A program made the translations under genes and the position numbers. Source: Curtobacterium sp. S6 (GTDB lineage: Bacteria > Actinomycetota > Actinomycetes > Actinomycetales > Micrococcaceae). Taken from it: a stretch of 64,000 bases of DNA. Below are positions 31,656 to 40,220 of this stretch, one piece after another. The first letter of the stretch is position 1. Every line of letters begins with the position of its first letter. The stretch lies in NCBI RefSeq assembly GCF_000710345.2, contig NZ_JHEL01000015.1, positions 682,001 to 746,000 of the forward strand, given 5' to 3'. Under the pieces are notes generated by a model. The model did no database searches, was not told where the DNA came from, and saw only the letters and a program-made list of their open reading frames with translations.

Positions 31656-32597
31656 CTACAAGGAGTCGGCCGATGCCTCCTTCCATGACGTGCGCCCATG
31701 ACGCGGTTGACCGAGAAGATGCCACAAGATCAACACGAGCCATAGCGCCAGGAGGAACGGCCAGGTATAGGCGGGCACCGACCAGACCGCAAAGAGGTGG
31801 TGGAAGAGGATCGTCAACGCGACCCCCACCGTGCCGGCGATCCAGCGGGCGAGGGCCGTGGACTCGGCGCGAACCACCACGCCGAGGCCGATCGCGGCGA
31901 GTACCGCCGAATAGCCCACCAGGCCCGCCGAGACATCGTCCGCCGGCTCGCGTATCGCCAGCCCCAGGACCACCGCGAGCGCGCTCCCCATCGCGCCGGC
32001 CAGTCCAATCCTCCACGAGCCGATCAACAGGGCCACCAGAATCAGTAGCCCGGGCACGGGGCCATCGGCGAGCACCACCTCGGAGAAATCCTGGAAAAAA
32101 CCCGACACGGTGGCCGTGAGCGGATCCTCCGCGGTGGTCGGGCCGGCCGCTACGATCAGCGGCACGATCGCCCCGTAGAGTATCGATGCCACGATGCAGA
32201 AGGGCGCCGTCGCGACCGGAAGGCCGAACCGTCGGAGCCCGGGGGCCGCAAAAACGCGCCGGACGATTTCGTGGATCGGAATGCACACGAGGGCACCCAG
32301 CACGGTCAGGAGCACGGCCGCACCGGTCGGTCCGAGGTCGAGGGCGAGGACCCCGCCGACCAGGGCCCCGTTGTAACCCATCAGGCCGTCGTCGATCTCG
32401 CTCGTGTCCCTCCGGACGAGTACCGCCCCTGCCGTCTGCACGACGACCCCGAGCGCGACGAGAGCGGCGATGTACCAGGCCGACAAGGCCAGCGCGACCA
32501 GTATGACCCCGCCCGCGAGCGCGTTGCGCACGAAGAAGATCTGCGAGACGCCGCGCAAGAGGGCGCGAAGAGGGCGCGAGCCCCGCGTCAGATTCAT
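31656..32597 (-). CDS. Urea transporter (UT family)
   Basis: The 313-residue integral membrane protein is built from two related halves. The first contains QIFFVRNALAGGVILVAL and GLMGYNGALVGGVLAL, and the second GFFQDFSEVVLADGPVPGLLIL and GLVGYSAVLAAIGLG. This inverted duplication and the GYNGxLVG element identify a UT-type urea channel. It is the last gene of the urease operon, overlapping the nickel permease by 4 nt, so urea uptake and hydrolysis are probably co-expressed. Confidence 0.88.
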   Translation of the reverse strand: MNLTRGSRPLRALLRGVSQIFFVRNALAGGVILVALALSAWYIAALVALGVVVQTAGAVLVRRDTSEIDDGLMGYNGALVGGVLALDLGPTGAAVLLTVLGALVCIPIHEIVRRVFAAPGLRRFGLPVATAPFCIVASILYGAIVPLIVAAGPTTAEDPLTATVSGFFQDFSEVVLADGPVPGLLILVALLIGSWRIGLAGAMGSALAVVLGLAIREPADDVSAGLVGYSAVLAAIGLGVVVRAESTALARWIAGTVGVALTILFHHLFAVWSVPAYTWPFLLALWLVLILWHLLGQPRHGRTSWKEASADSL

Positions 32598-33676
32598 GAA
32601 CGCTCATCCCCCGGAGTCGCGGGGTCGGCCCCGCGCCGACGGTGAGTGAACGCGAAGGTCAGCCACACGAGCACGAAGGCTGCGATCAGCACGAGCCCCG
32701 CGTCACCCAGGTCCAGGTCCGCAAGCCAGGAGGTGATCGGATCCTCCAGGCCGAGGAGCTCGTGGAAGAACCCGCCCAGGGTGATCACCGAGATGAAGAG
32801 GGCCGCCAGGGAGGAAAGGGACGTGACCGTGGCGTTGAACCGCAGCCTCGTCGACTTCTTCACGAGCGCCGAGGAGTAGAGCTTCATCATGCCCAGGCCG
32901 TTGAGGCTGTCGCACAAGGTCATGGCCGCGGTGAAGGCCAGCGGCAGGCCCAGCAGGGCGATCGCGGGCACGCCGGCGAGCGACGCCGAGGCGGTCAGGA
33001 GAAGCAGACCGATCGTGGTCGCGGTGTCGAATCCGAGCCCGAAGAGGAATCCGATGACGAAGATGTCCCGGGGCCTGCGGATCCGTGAGAGCGGCCCCCT
33101 GAGCAGGCGCGCGACCAGCCCGCCGCTGTTGTCGAGGTCGTGGACATGACCCTGGGCGATGTCCGTGCGGCCTCGGACCGCACGGATGAGACGGACGGCG
33201 ATGCCGCTGTTGTAGATGCCCAGGACCAAGAGGTAGAACCCGGAAACGCCCGCCCCGATGAGGCCCAATACGAGGTTCACGGTGCTGCCCTCCTCGAAGG
33301 CGCCGTGAACAAACTGGACCCCCGCAATCACCATGATTCCCGCGAGGGTGACCACCATGGAGTGGCCCAGACTGAAGGCGAAGCCCACGCTCGCGGGATT
33401 CCGTCCTTCCGCGACGAATTTCCGCGTCGAGTTGTCGATCGCCGCGATGTGGTCCCAATCGTAGGAATGTTTCATCCCCGCGACGTACGCGGTGGCCACG
33501 ACGCCGAGGGTCAGTGCCTGGGCGCCGGGGGCCAGGGCCGTGAGCAGGCACCCGATCGCCAGGAGGTGAAGGAGCCCCACGGCCCCGAAGGTGAACCCCA
33601 CCCTGACTCGTAGAGGCAAAACGTCACGACGGGTGATGTACCTGTCGTAGAGCGACGAGGTCGTGATGTTGGTCAA
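32594..33676 (-). CDS. NiCoT-family nickel/cobalt permease (HoxN/NixA type)
   Basis: The 360-residue polytopic protein carries the NiCoT signatures: KHSYDWDHIAAIDN in the second helix (the H-X4-DH metal-selectivity motif), LGHSMVV and GLGFDTATTIGLL. It supplies Ni2+ for urease, whose genes surround it. The TTG at 33676 is preferred because GAAAGGG lies 7 nt upstream; a TTG five codons further up (33691) overlaps that site. It ends in a 4-nt overlap with the urea transporter. Confidence 0.92.
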   Translation of the reverse strand: MTNITTSSLYDRYITRRDVLPLRVRVGFTFGAVGLLHLLAIGCLLTALAPGAQALTLGVVATAYVAGMKHSYDWDHIAAIDNSTRKFVAEGRNPASVGFAFSLGHSMVVTLAGIMVIAGVQFVHGAFEEGSTVNLVLGLIGAGVSGFYLLVLGIYNSGIAVRLIRAVRGRTDIAQGHVHDLDNSGGLVARLLRGPLSRIRRPRDIFVIGFLFGLGFDTATTIGLLLLTASASLAGVPAIALLGLPLAFTAAMTLCDSLNGLGMMKLYSSALVKKSTRLRFNATVTSLSSLAALFISVITLGGFFHELLGLEDPITSWLADLDLGDAGLVLIAAFVLVWLTFAFTHRRRGADPATPGDERS

Positions 33677-33709
33677 CGTCGTCCCTTTCAAAGATGCGAT
33701 GAAAAATGG

Positions 33710-34618
33710 TTAAGAGTATTTCCGGAGGTCGATAGCTCGTTGGCCGCGCCAACGATCACGCACCAGGTTCGCGATGCCGAGGTGCAGGTCCCTAATGTCA
33801 CCGGTCCGATCGGCCAGGCTACGAATCGCGCAGCACGCGAGCCCGTCGGGCCGGTCGGCGCCGGCCTTGCTGATGCTGGACCGGGTCGACGAAGCCTCAA
33901 CGAGGTCGGCAAGCTCCGGGATCAGGTCCTGGACGCGACGGTCAGCGAGCAGGAGCTGGCCGGTGTGGCTGTACCCCTCCATGAATCCGATCCCGGCGAC
34001 GTCGGGGCCCTCCCCCGGCTTGATGCGCAGGTTGTCGACCGCCAGACGGCGTGGGCGTCCGTCGAGTTCGGCCCGGATCTCGGTGCGCATCCGGAGCTCC
34101 TCGTAGGCAAAGGAAACGCCCGTCGGGGACCAGCCCGGAGTCACGATCTCGCCCATGAGCAATGTGGCGGTCGGGTCCATGTCCACCACGGTCTCCTGGA
34201 GGTAACGGCCCTCCCGGTAGACGATCACCTGATCCGGCACGGACTCGAGCACGCTCCCCGGGGCGAGCCGGATTCGCTGACGTTGCCGCGCTGGCCCCTG
34301 GGGTGTCTTGTAGACCTTGGTCGCCGACTGCGTGGTCAGTAACAGCGAGGCGTTCGCGCCGATGTCCACGTCGATCTCGTAGACATCGGCGCCTAGGTAC
34401 GCGCCTCCGGGGTTCACCATCGTGTAGACCACTTGGCCCGAATCATCCAGGTATAACGGCTTCAGAACCCGCAGGGCGTTCTCGTGATACTGATCGGCCG
34501 CGTAGGAGCGGCCGTTCCGGACCCGGATGCCCAACCTGAGCTTGCCGGCGATCGGCGCGTCCACGACGTCGCGTCGAGCCACCCCGCCGGTCGATGCGGC
34601 GTTCGGTGTGCTGACCAT
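33710..34618 (-). CDS. ureD: Urease accessory protein UreD
   Basis: UreD (UreH) is the scaffold that binds apo-urease and recruits UreF and UreG for nickel insertion. The 302-residue protein shows the family core LLLTTQSATKVYKTP, the VPDQVIVYREGRYLQET segment and the LLMGEIVTPGW block. Its ATG immediately follows the ureG stop (TGAATG). In this operon it lies after ureG, as in many actinobacterial ureABCEFGD clusters. Confidence 0.95.
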   Translation of the reverse strand: MVSTPNAASTGGVARRDVVDAPIAGKLRLGIRVRNGRSYAADQYHENALRVLKPLYLDDSGQVVYTMVNPGGAYLGADVYEIDVDIGANASLLLTTQSATKVYKTPQGPARQRQRIRLAPGSVLESVPDQVIVYREGRYLQETVVDMDPTATLLMGEIVTPGWSPTGVSFAYEELRMRTEIRAELDGRPRRLAVDNLRIKPGEGPDVAGIGFMEGYSHTGQLLLADRRVQDLIPELADLVEASSTRSSISKAGADRPDGLACCAIRSLADRTGDIRDLHLGIANLVRDRWRGQRAIDLRKYS

Positions 34619-35230
34619 TCAGGACAGGTCCGTCATGAGGACGTCGCGCCGCAGCCAGTCGAGAACGTCGTCCAGGCCTTCGTCGGTCACGAGGTTCGTC
34701 ATCGCGAACGGCTTGTCCTTGCGGAAGACCTTGGAGTCGGCCTCCATGACGGACAGATCAGCGCCGACGTACGGTGCCAGGTCGGTCTTGTTGATCACGA
34801 AGAGATCCGCCTTGATCATTCCCTGTCCGGCCTTGCGGGGGATCTTTTCCCCCTGCGCCACGTCGATCACGTAGATCGAGAAGTCGACGAGCTCGGGGCT
34901 GAAGGTCGCGGAGAGGTTATCGCCCCCGGATTCCACGAAAATCACCTGCAAGTCGTCGTGGCGCCGCTTCATCTCTTCGATGGCCGCCTCGTTCATCGAC
35001 GTGTCTTCGCGCACGGCGGTGTGGGGGCAACCTCCGGTCTCGATGCCAAGAATCCGGCTCTCGGGGAGCACGGAATTGCGGGCGAGGATCTTGGCGTCCT
35101 CGATCGTGTAGATGTCGTTGGTGATGGCCGCCATCGGGATCTCGTGGCTGACGGCCCTCGAGATCCTTTCGATGAGTTGCGTCTTGCCGGCCCCCACGGG
35201 ACCGCCGATGCCGATGATGATCGGATCCAT
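34619..35230 (-). CDS. ureG: Urease accessory GTPase UreG
   Basis: UreG is the SIMIBI-class GTPase that delivers Ni2+ to urease. The 203-residue protein has the P-loop GPVGAGKT (10-17), the metal-binding CPH in [13 protein letters not shown], the ESGGDNL switch region and the guanine motif NKTD. There is no His-rich N-terminal extension of the kind seen in some UreG proteins, so nickel storage must be elsewhere. Confidence 0.97.
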   Translation of the reverse strand: MDPIIIGIGGPVGAGKTQLIERISRAVSHEIPMAAITNDIYTIEDAKILARNSVLPESRILGIETGGCPHTAVREDTSMNEAAIEEMKRRHDDLQVIFVESGGDNLSATFSPELVDFSIYVIDVAQGEKIPRKAGQGMIKADLFVINKTDLAPYVGADLSVMEADSKVFRKDKPFAMTNLVTDEGLDDVLDWLRRDVLMTDLS

Positions 35231-35254
35231 TAATCTCTCCTGTCGTTGTGTCTG

Positions 35255-35971
35255 TCAGCTCATGAATAGTCGAGCGCGTTGACGCTCATGGGCCATCTGA
35301 GCGATCTCCAGCCCCGGCGAAATCGCCCCGAGGTCGGCCTCGCCGAGGCCGCGGGAGGCCTCGACGGCCCGCAGCACATCCGGCTGAACCGCCGCGATGA
35401 TCCGTTGTCCCGCGTTCTGTCCCAGGGGAATGCCGCGCACGGCGTTCTGCGTGAGCGAGATCGCCGAGGCGTACAGATGCGCCGTGACGGCCTCGTCGAC
35501 CCCTATCCCGAGGTCGCGGGCGAGGACGCCGAGCGCCACGGCCTGGTGGCCGTGGCACCGCCCCTGGGTGACGGCTGCCGAATACACTTCGGTCCACTGG
35601 CCGTCCGGGTACGCGGAGCTACCGATGGCCAGAAGCCTCTTGCCCATGGTGATGCCGCCGTCCCGGATCTGCTGGGGCAGGGCCTGGGCGGTGACGAGGT
35701 CATCGACGTCGGCCACGTCGTCGGGCCGTTCGGCCCGGTACACCAGCCGGATGGCGATCGCGTCCGTGTAGGTCAGCTGTTGTTCGATGAACATGGTCAG
35801 CCACGCGGTAAAGGTTTCCTCGTCACCGACGTCGCCTCGATGGATGTAGGTCTCGAACCCCAGCGAATGGCTGAAGGCCCCGGTCGGCAGGGCCGAGTCC
35901 GTGAGCTGCATCAGGCCCATGAGGCGCGCCAACGCGCCGGTGGCACCGGCCTCAGTGGGTGTGTTCGGCAT
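35255..35971 (-). CDS. ureF: Urease accessory protein UreF
   Basis: UreF acts with UreD and UreG in metallocentre assembly, stimulating release of nickel to the apo-enzyme. The all-helical 238-residue protein has the family start LMQLTDSALPTGAFSHSLGFETYI and the middle motif GRCHGHQAVALGVLARDLG. Its 5' end overlaps the ureE 3' end by 20 nt, so translation is likely coupled. Confidence 0.95.
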   Translation of the reverse strand: MPNTPTEAGATGALARLMGLMQLTDSALPTGAFSHSLGFETYIHRGDVGDEETFTAWLTMFIEQQLTYTDAIAIRLVYRAERPDDVADVDDLVTAQALPQQIRDGGITMGKRLLAIGSSAYPDGQWTEVYSAAVTQGRCHGHQAVALGVLARDLGIGVDEAVTAHLYASAISLTQNAVRGIPLGQNAGQRIIAAVQPDVLRAVEASRGLGEADLGAISPGLEIAQMAHERQRARLFMS

Positions 35972-36434
35972 GACGGAAAGGCACCGGCATCACGCGGTCC
36001 TGACGGTCGAAGGCGACGTGCTCGTCCGTCAGGAATTTCTCGACGGTGTGGTCGTACTGGACGACCATGACCTCGGCACCGTAGTCGCTCTCCGCGCCGA
36101 AGAACTGGGCCTGAAGATGGCGATTGCCCAAGCTGTGGGCGACCTTCCCCATCTGCAGGATGCTCGACGGACGGATCACCAGAACGTCGCTCGGCAGGAC
36201 CTCGACGAGAATCGCCGAGGCGGTCTCGCCCCCGGGAAGCGCCAAGATGTCGCCGTCGCGCAGGTCGGGAGCCCCGGACGGAAGCCGCAGTCCGATCTCC
36301 GTTCCGTGGTCCGTGGTCAGTCGTTGGATCCGCTTGACCAAATCCTGGCTCGGCAGGACCACCTTTTCGACGTGTGTCCCCTCGACGATTGCGGGGTCGT
36401 CTTTCGCGTTGCCCGCGATTCGGGTCACGATCAT
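35952..36434 (-). CDS. ureE: Urease nickel metallochaperone UreE
   Basis: UreE binds Ni2+ at its dimer interface and hands it to UreG. The 160-residue protein shows the peptide-binding domain followed by the conserved nickel-site segment GNRHLQAQFFG. The C-terminus ends AEHTH, a short His tail rather than a long poly-His stretch. It begins 25 nt after the ureC stop. Confidence 0.93.
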   Translation of the reverse strand: MIVTRIAGNAKDDPAIVEGTHVEKVVLPSQDLVKRIQRLTTDHGTEIGLRLPSGAPDLRDGDILALPGGETASAILVEVLPSDVLVIRPSSILQMGKVAHSLGNRHLQAQFFGAESDYGAEVMVVQYDHTVEKFLTDEHVAFDRQDRVMPVPFRHAEHTH

Positions 36435-36459
36435 GAATGTCCTCCTTGAGGGAACGAAC

Positions 36460-38175
36460 TTAGAACAGGAAATAGCGCTGCGTGAGCGGCAAGTGCTCTG
36501 CGGGCTCGCACGAAACCACCTCGCCGTCGACCCTGACCTCGTAGGTCTCGGGGTCCACGGACAGCTTCGGCGTCTCGCCGTTGAACCGGAGATCGGCCTT
36601 GGTCAGCGATCGGATCCCGCCGCATTCGCGGATGACCTTGCGCAGCCCGAGCTTCCGGGGAACCTGACCCTTAACCGCCGCGTGGGAGAGGAACGTGATC
36701 GACGAGGACGCGGTGGCCGCACCGTAAGCGCCAAAGGCCCGACGGTAATTGCGGGGCTGCGGGGTCGGGATCGAGGCGTTGGGGTCGCCCATAGGCCCGT
36801 GGACCATCTGGCCGCCCTTGATGATGAGATCGGGCTTGGCGCCGAAAAACTTCGGCTCCCAGAGCACCAGATCGGCGAATTTTCCTTCTTCGATCGATCC
36901 CACCGAATCGGAGATCCCGTGGGCGATGGCCGGGTTGATCGTGTACTTGGAGATGAATCGCTTGATGCGGAAATTATCTCCGGCCGTGCCTTGATCCTCC
37001 GCGAGCTTTCCCCGCTGAACCTTCATCGAGTGGGCGACCTGCCAGGTCCTCAGGACCACTTCGCCCACGCGTCCCATGGCCTGCGAATCCGAGGAGGTCA
37101 TGGAAAAGATGCCCAGGTCGTGCAGGACATCTTCGGCGGCAATCGTCTCCTTGCGGATGCGCGAGTCGGCGAAGGCCACGTCCTCGGGGATGTCGGCGCG
37201 CAGGTGGTGACACACCATCAGCATGTCGAGGTGTTCTTCGATGGTGTTCCGGGTATAGGGCAACGTCGGGTTGGTCGAGGCCGGCAGGATGTTGCTCTCC
37301 GCCGCCAGCTCGATGATGTCGGGGGCATGCCCGCCGCCCGCGCCTTCGGTGTGGAAGGTGTGGATCACGCGGCCGTCGATGGCTGCCTTGGTGTCCTCCA
37401 CGAATCCCGCTTCGTTGAGCGTGTCGGTGTGGATGGCGACCTGGACGTCGTATTCGTCGGCGACCTGCAACGAGGTGTTGATCGACGACGGCGTCGCGCC
37501 CCAGTCCTCGTGGACCTTGAGGCCGATCGCTCCGGCTCGGATCTGTTCGGCCAGGGGCGAGACCGAGGAGCCGTGGCCCTTGCCGAGGAGCCCGAAATTC
37601 ATCGGGAACTCCTCGAAGGACTGCAGCATATTGCCGATATTCCATTCGCCGGGCGTGATGGTCGTGGCCTTCGACGATTCGCTCGGCCCGGTGCCGCCGC
37701 CGATCATCGTGGTGATCCCGGAGACCAGCGCCGTTTCAATCTGATCCGGGCTGATGAAGTGAATGTGGGTGTCGATGCCGCCCGCCGTGAGGATCTTTCC
37801 TTCCCCGGCGATGACGTCCGTGGCCACACCGATCACGATGTCCACGCCGTCCATGGTGTGGGGGTTGCCGGCCTTGCCGATCTTCGCGATGTGGCCGTCC
37901 CGAATCGCGACATCTGCCTTGTAGATGCCCGTCCAGTCGATGATGACGACGTTGGTGATGACCAGGTCGGGGACCCCGACGTCGCGGACAAGTTGCCCGT
38001 TCTGACCCATTCCGTCGCGAATGACCTTGCCGCCTCCGAAGACGGCCTCCTCGCCCGGGGTCGTCAGGTCCTTCTCGATCTCCGCAAAAAGTTCGGTATC
38101 GCCGAGGCGGACGGCGTCGCCGGTCGTCGGCCCGTAGAGATTGGCGTATTGGTCACGGCTGAGTTCAAAGCTCAT
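36460..38175 (-). CDS. ureC: Urease subunit alpha (catalytic)
   Basis: UreC holds the dinuclear nickel site that hydrolyses urea to ammonia and carbamate. In the 571-residue protein all ligands are visible: His137 and His139 (THIHF), carbamylated Lys220 (GLKVHEDWG), His222, His249, His275 and Asp363, with catalytic His323 and Cys322 in the flap motif MVCHHL. The numbering is offset by +3 from the Klebsiella enzyme. The ATG at 38175 lies 29 nt after the ureB stop; an upstream in-frame extension is shadow of ureB. Confidence 0.98.
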   Translation of the reverse strand: MSFELSRDQYANLYGPTTGDAVRLGDTELFAEIEKDLTTPGEEAVFGGGKVIRDGMGQNGQLVRDVGVPDLVITNVVIIDWTGIYKADVAIRDGHIAKIGKAGNPHTMDGVDIVIGVATDVIAGEGKILTAGGIDTHIHFISPDQIETALVSGITTMIGGGTGPSESSKATTITPGEWNIGNMLQSFEEFPMNFGLLGKGHGSSVSPLAEQIRAGAIGLKVHEDWGATPSSINTSLQVADEYDVQVAIHTDTLNEAGFVEDTKAAIDGRVIHTFHTEGAGGGHAPDIIELAAESNILPASTNPTLPYTRNTIEEHLDMLMVCHHLRADIPEDVAFADSRIRKETIAAEDVLHDLGIFSMTSSDSQAMGRVGEVVLRTWQVAHSMKVQRGKLAEDQGTAGDNFRIKRFISKYTINPAIAHGISDSVGSIEEGKFADLVLWEPKFFGAKPDLIIKGGQMVHGPMGDPNASIPTPQPRNYRRAFGAYGAATASSSITFLSHAAVKGQVPRKLGLRKVIRECGGIRSLTKADLRFNGETPKLSVDPETYEVRVDGEVVSCEPAEHLPLTQRYFLF

Positions 38176-38204
38176 GAATTTCTCGATTCTTCGGTGCGTC
38201 GCGG

Positions 38205-38633
38205 CTAGTGCGACTGGTTCGAGTAGTCGTCGTCTTCCCGAGCCGGCAGCGGGTCCGGTGCGTCGCCCGCGGCCGACTCGTGCCGTTGATAGGGCCTTTC
38301 GCTCTTGAGCGTTGTCGGCTCGACGGCGTCGAGGGGACCGTCGACGAGATCGCGGAATCCGAAGACCGTGCGGTCTCCGCCGAAAGCCACCAGCCGAACG
38401 CTCGTGGAGTCCCCCGGCTCGAAGCGGACGGCGGTGCCCGCCGGAATGTCGAGCCGAAATCCCCGGGCCTTGTCCCGGTCGAAGCGGAGGGCCCGGTTGG
38501 ACTCCGCGAAGTGGAAGTGGGATCCGACCTGAACGGGGCGATCCCCGCGGTTGAGGACCTCGAGTTCCAGGGTTTCCCGACCTTCGTTGCACACGACGGG
38601 TCGGTCTGCGAGGACGTATTCACCTGGTTGCAT
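38205..38633 (-). CDS. ureB: Urease subunit beta
   Basis: UreB is a structural subunit of the (alpha-beta-gamma)3 urease. The conserved domain spans about residues 1-105 ([53 protein letters not shown]). The last ~37 residues form an acidic, His- and Pro-containing tail not present in the usual ~105-residue subunit. It lies 11 nt after the ureA stop. Confidence 0.96.
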   Translation of the reverse strand: MQPGEYVLADRPVVCNEGRETLELEVLNRGDRPVQVGSHFHFAESNRALRFDRDKARGFRLDIPAGTAVRFEPGDSTSVRLVAFGGDRTVFGFRDLVDGPLDAVEPTTLKSERPYQRHESAAGDAPDPLPAREDDDYSNQSH

Positions 38634-38644
38634 GGTTGATGCTC

Positions 38645-38947
38645 CTATCGAATCGGCTGGTGAACGGTGACGAGCTTGGTCCCGTCCGGGAACGTCGCCT
38701 CGACCTGGACATCGGGAATCATGCCCGCGACGCCGTCTTGGACGTCGTCGACCGAGAGGATCGTGGTTCCCCAGCTCATGAGGTCCGCCACGCTGCGTCC
38801 GTCGCGGGCCCCTTCGAGAAGCTCGTACGTGATGATCGCCACCGCCTCGGGGTAATTCAATTTGAGCCCGCGTGCCTGACGCCGCCGGGCCAGGTCCGCC
38901 GCGACGACCGTCAGGAGTTTCTCCTGCTCACGAGGTTGAAGATGCAC
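38645..38947 (-). CDS. ureA: Urease subunit gamma
   Basis: The 100-residue UreA is the first gene of the urease operon. The family pattern is complete: [49 protein letters not shown]. It starts at a GTG (38947) with an AGGAGAA ribosome-binding site. The 192-nt gap to the divergent tRNA-Arg must hold the operon promoter; a TATACT -10-like hexamer lies on the minus strand at 39073-39078 without a good -35. Confidence 0.96.
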   Translation of the reverse strand: MHLQPREQEKLLTVVAADLARRRQARGLKLNYPEAVAIITYELLEGARDGRSVADLMSWGTTILSVDDVQDGVAGMIPDVQVEATFPDGTKLVTVHQPIR

Positions 38948-39139
38948 TACAAATTCTCCTTACACTGGTGGACCCGAATTCCGCGGCGGCCCGGGGTCAG
39001 GCCGCTCGCTGGAACCCATGACATGTACTACTCGGCAAGTCTGCGAGAAACCTGAATTGCATTGCACTGCTAAGTATATGAACGCGGGCGCGCGCCGTTT
39101 GGTCTTCCAGCGGATTTTCCTGCTACGCTATGAGGCGTT

Positions 39140-39212
39140 GCCCTCGTAGCTCAGTGGATAGAGCGCTTGCCTCCGGAGCAAGAAGTCGTAGGTTCGAATC
39201 CTATCGAGGGCA
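39140..39212 (+). tRNA. tRNA-Arg (anticodon CCG)
   Basis: A 73-nt cloverleaf folds cleanly: a 7-bp acceptor stem GCCCTCG/CGAGGGC, D-arm with AGCTCAGTGGATAGAGC, anticodon stem CTTGC/GCAAG with loop CTCCGGA (anticodon CCG, decoding CGG), and T-arm GGTTCGAATCC. The discriminator base is A; CCA is not encoded. A TACGCT -10-like element lies at 39124-39129 with TTGGTC at 39099-39104 (19-nt spacer). Confidence 0.96.
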
Positions 39213-39218
39213 CTTTTT

Positions 39219-39247
39219 GACCCCGTTCGCCCGTCGGCTGCGGGGTC
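39219..39247 (+). terminator. Probable terminator after tRNA-Arg
   Basis: A T5 run follows the tRNA at 39214-39218, then a 7-bp hairpin GACCCCG/CGGGGTC (39219-39225 with 39241-39247). The T run precedes rather than follows the stem, so this is a weak call. Confidence 0.35.
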
Positions 39248-39282
39248 TTCTGGTATCCACAGACCGGTGTGAGGATGATGTG

Positions 39283-40170
39283 ATGATCGACGGCTTCTAT
39301 GCGGGCGTCGAGGATCCCGACCGGTCATTCGATCTCTACCCTCCGTCGCGGCCCGTCACGACGCCGGCCCCACTGCTCGTTCATGTCCACGGCGGGGCCT
39401 GGCGATTCGGGGACAAATCCTCCCTGAGGTTCTCGGAGAACGGTCAGCATCGGGTCCGGGAGCGTTTCCAGGCCGCCGGTTTTGCGGTCGCCTCGATCAA
39501 CTACCGGCTGACCACACGCGCGCGCTTCCCCGAACCGCTGCACGACCTCAAGCAGGCGATCAGGCACTTCCGCGCGGAAGCCGCTCACTATGGAATCGAT
39601 CCCCAACGAATCGCCGTCTCGGGCGCATCGGCGGGAGGCCACCTCGCCCAACTCGCTGCCGCGACCGGGGACGCGGAGGACACCTACCTGGAAGGGCCCC
39701 GCCCGTGGGTGGCCTCCTCGGCGGTGGGTTGCGCCGTGAGTTTCTACGGCGTTAGCGATCTCCGGTCGATTTTCCACGATCGCGTTGCGTGTGGCCTGCC
39801 TCTGGAACATCCGGACGACGACGGGGCCGAGTGGCGCTTGCTCGGTTCAACCTTCCCGCCGCCGCCCGGGACCGCCGCCGAGATTGCCTGGTCACGGGCC
39901 CACCCGGTCGACTACGCACGGGAGGCATGCCTCTCCCCCGGCCACCGACCGGTCTTCTACCTGCACGGTGATTCCGACGGTTGTGTCCCGTGGAACCAGT
40001 CCGCCGCGGCCCACACGGCCCTGCGCTCCCGGGAAATCCAGACGGCCCTGGAAATCATTCCCCAGGCCGATCATTCCGACGCATCGATCTACCACGACGA
40101 ACCGCGGCTGGCGCGCGTGGTGGACTGGGTCAGGAGCAGGCTGGAGGAGCCCAACCTCTCTCGCCGGTGA
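39283..40170 (+). CDS. Alpha/beta-hydrolase fold-3 esterase (HSL/acetylesterase type)
   Basis: The 295-residue serine hydrolase belongs to the hormone-sensitive lipase-like group. The oxyanion motif is HVHGGAW, the nucleophile elbow SGASAGGHLAQL supplies the Ser, HGDSDGCVP the Asp and QADHSD the His. Substrate is unknown; short acyl esters are likely. The ATG at 39283 has GAGGA 7 nt upstream; longer in-frame sequence would begin inside the tRNA gene and is rejected. Confidence 0.88.
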   Translation: MIDGFYAGVEDPDRSFDLYPPSRPVTTPAPLLVHVHGGAWRFGDKSSLRFSENGQHRVRERFQAAGFAVASINYRLTTRARFPEPLHDLKQAIRHFRAEAAHYGIDPQRIAVSGASAGGHLAQLAAATGDAEDTYLEGPRPWVASSAVGCAVSFYGVSDLRSIFHDRVACGLPLEHPDDDGAEWRLLGSTFPPPPGTAAEIAWSRAHPVDYAREACLSPGHRPVFYLHGDSDGCVPWNQSAAAHTALRSREIQTALEIIPQADHSDASIYHDEPRLARVVDWVRSRLEEPNLSRR

Positions 40171-40220
40171 CGCCGGCCCCGCCCCGGGGCGAACCCCGGC
40201 CACGTAGAATGGCTAGCAGT

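Noticed and set aside
36124-38208. 694-codon plus-strand frame opposite ureC
   Set aside because: UreC carries all catalytic residues on the minus strand; the opposite frame is a codon-bias shadow.
31640-39212. Urease region as a tRNA-integrated genomic island
   Set aside because: I looked for a repeat of the tRNA-Arg 3' end near 31640-31700 and found none, and no integrase is present; the tRNA 3' end points away from the urease genes.
39130-39282. N-terminal extension of the esterase starting inside tRNA-Arg
   Set aside because: It would translate the tRNA gene; the ATG at 39283 has a proper ribosome-binding site and family-like start.
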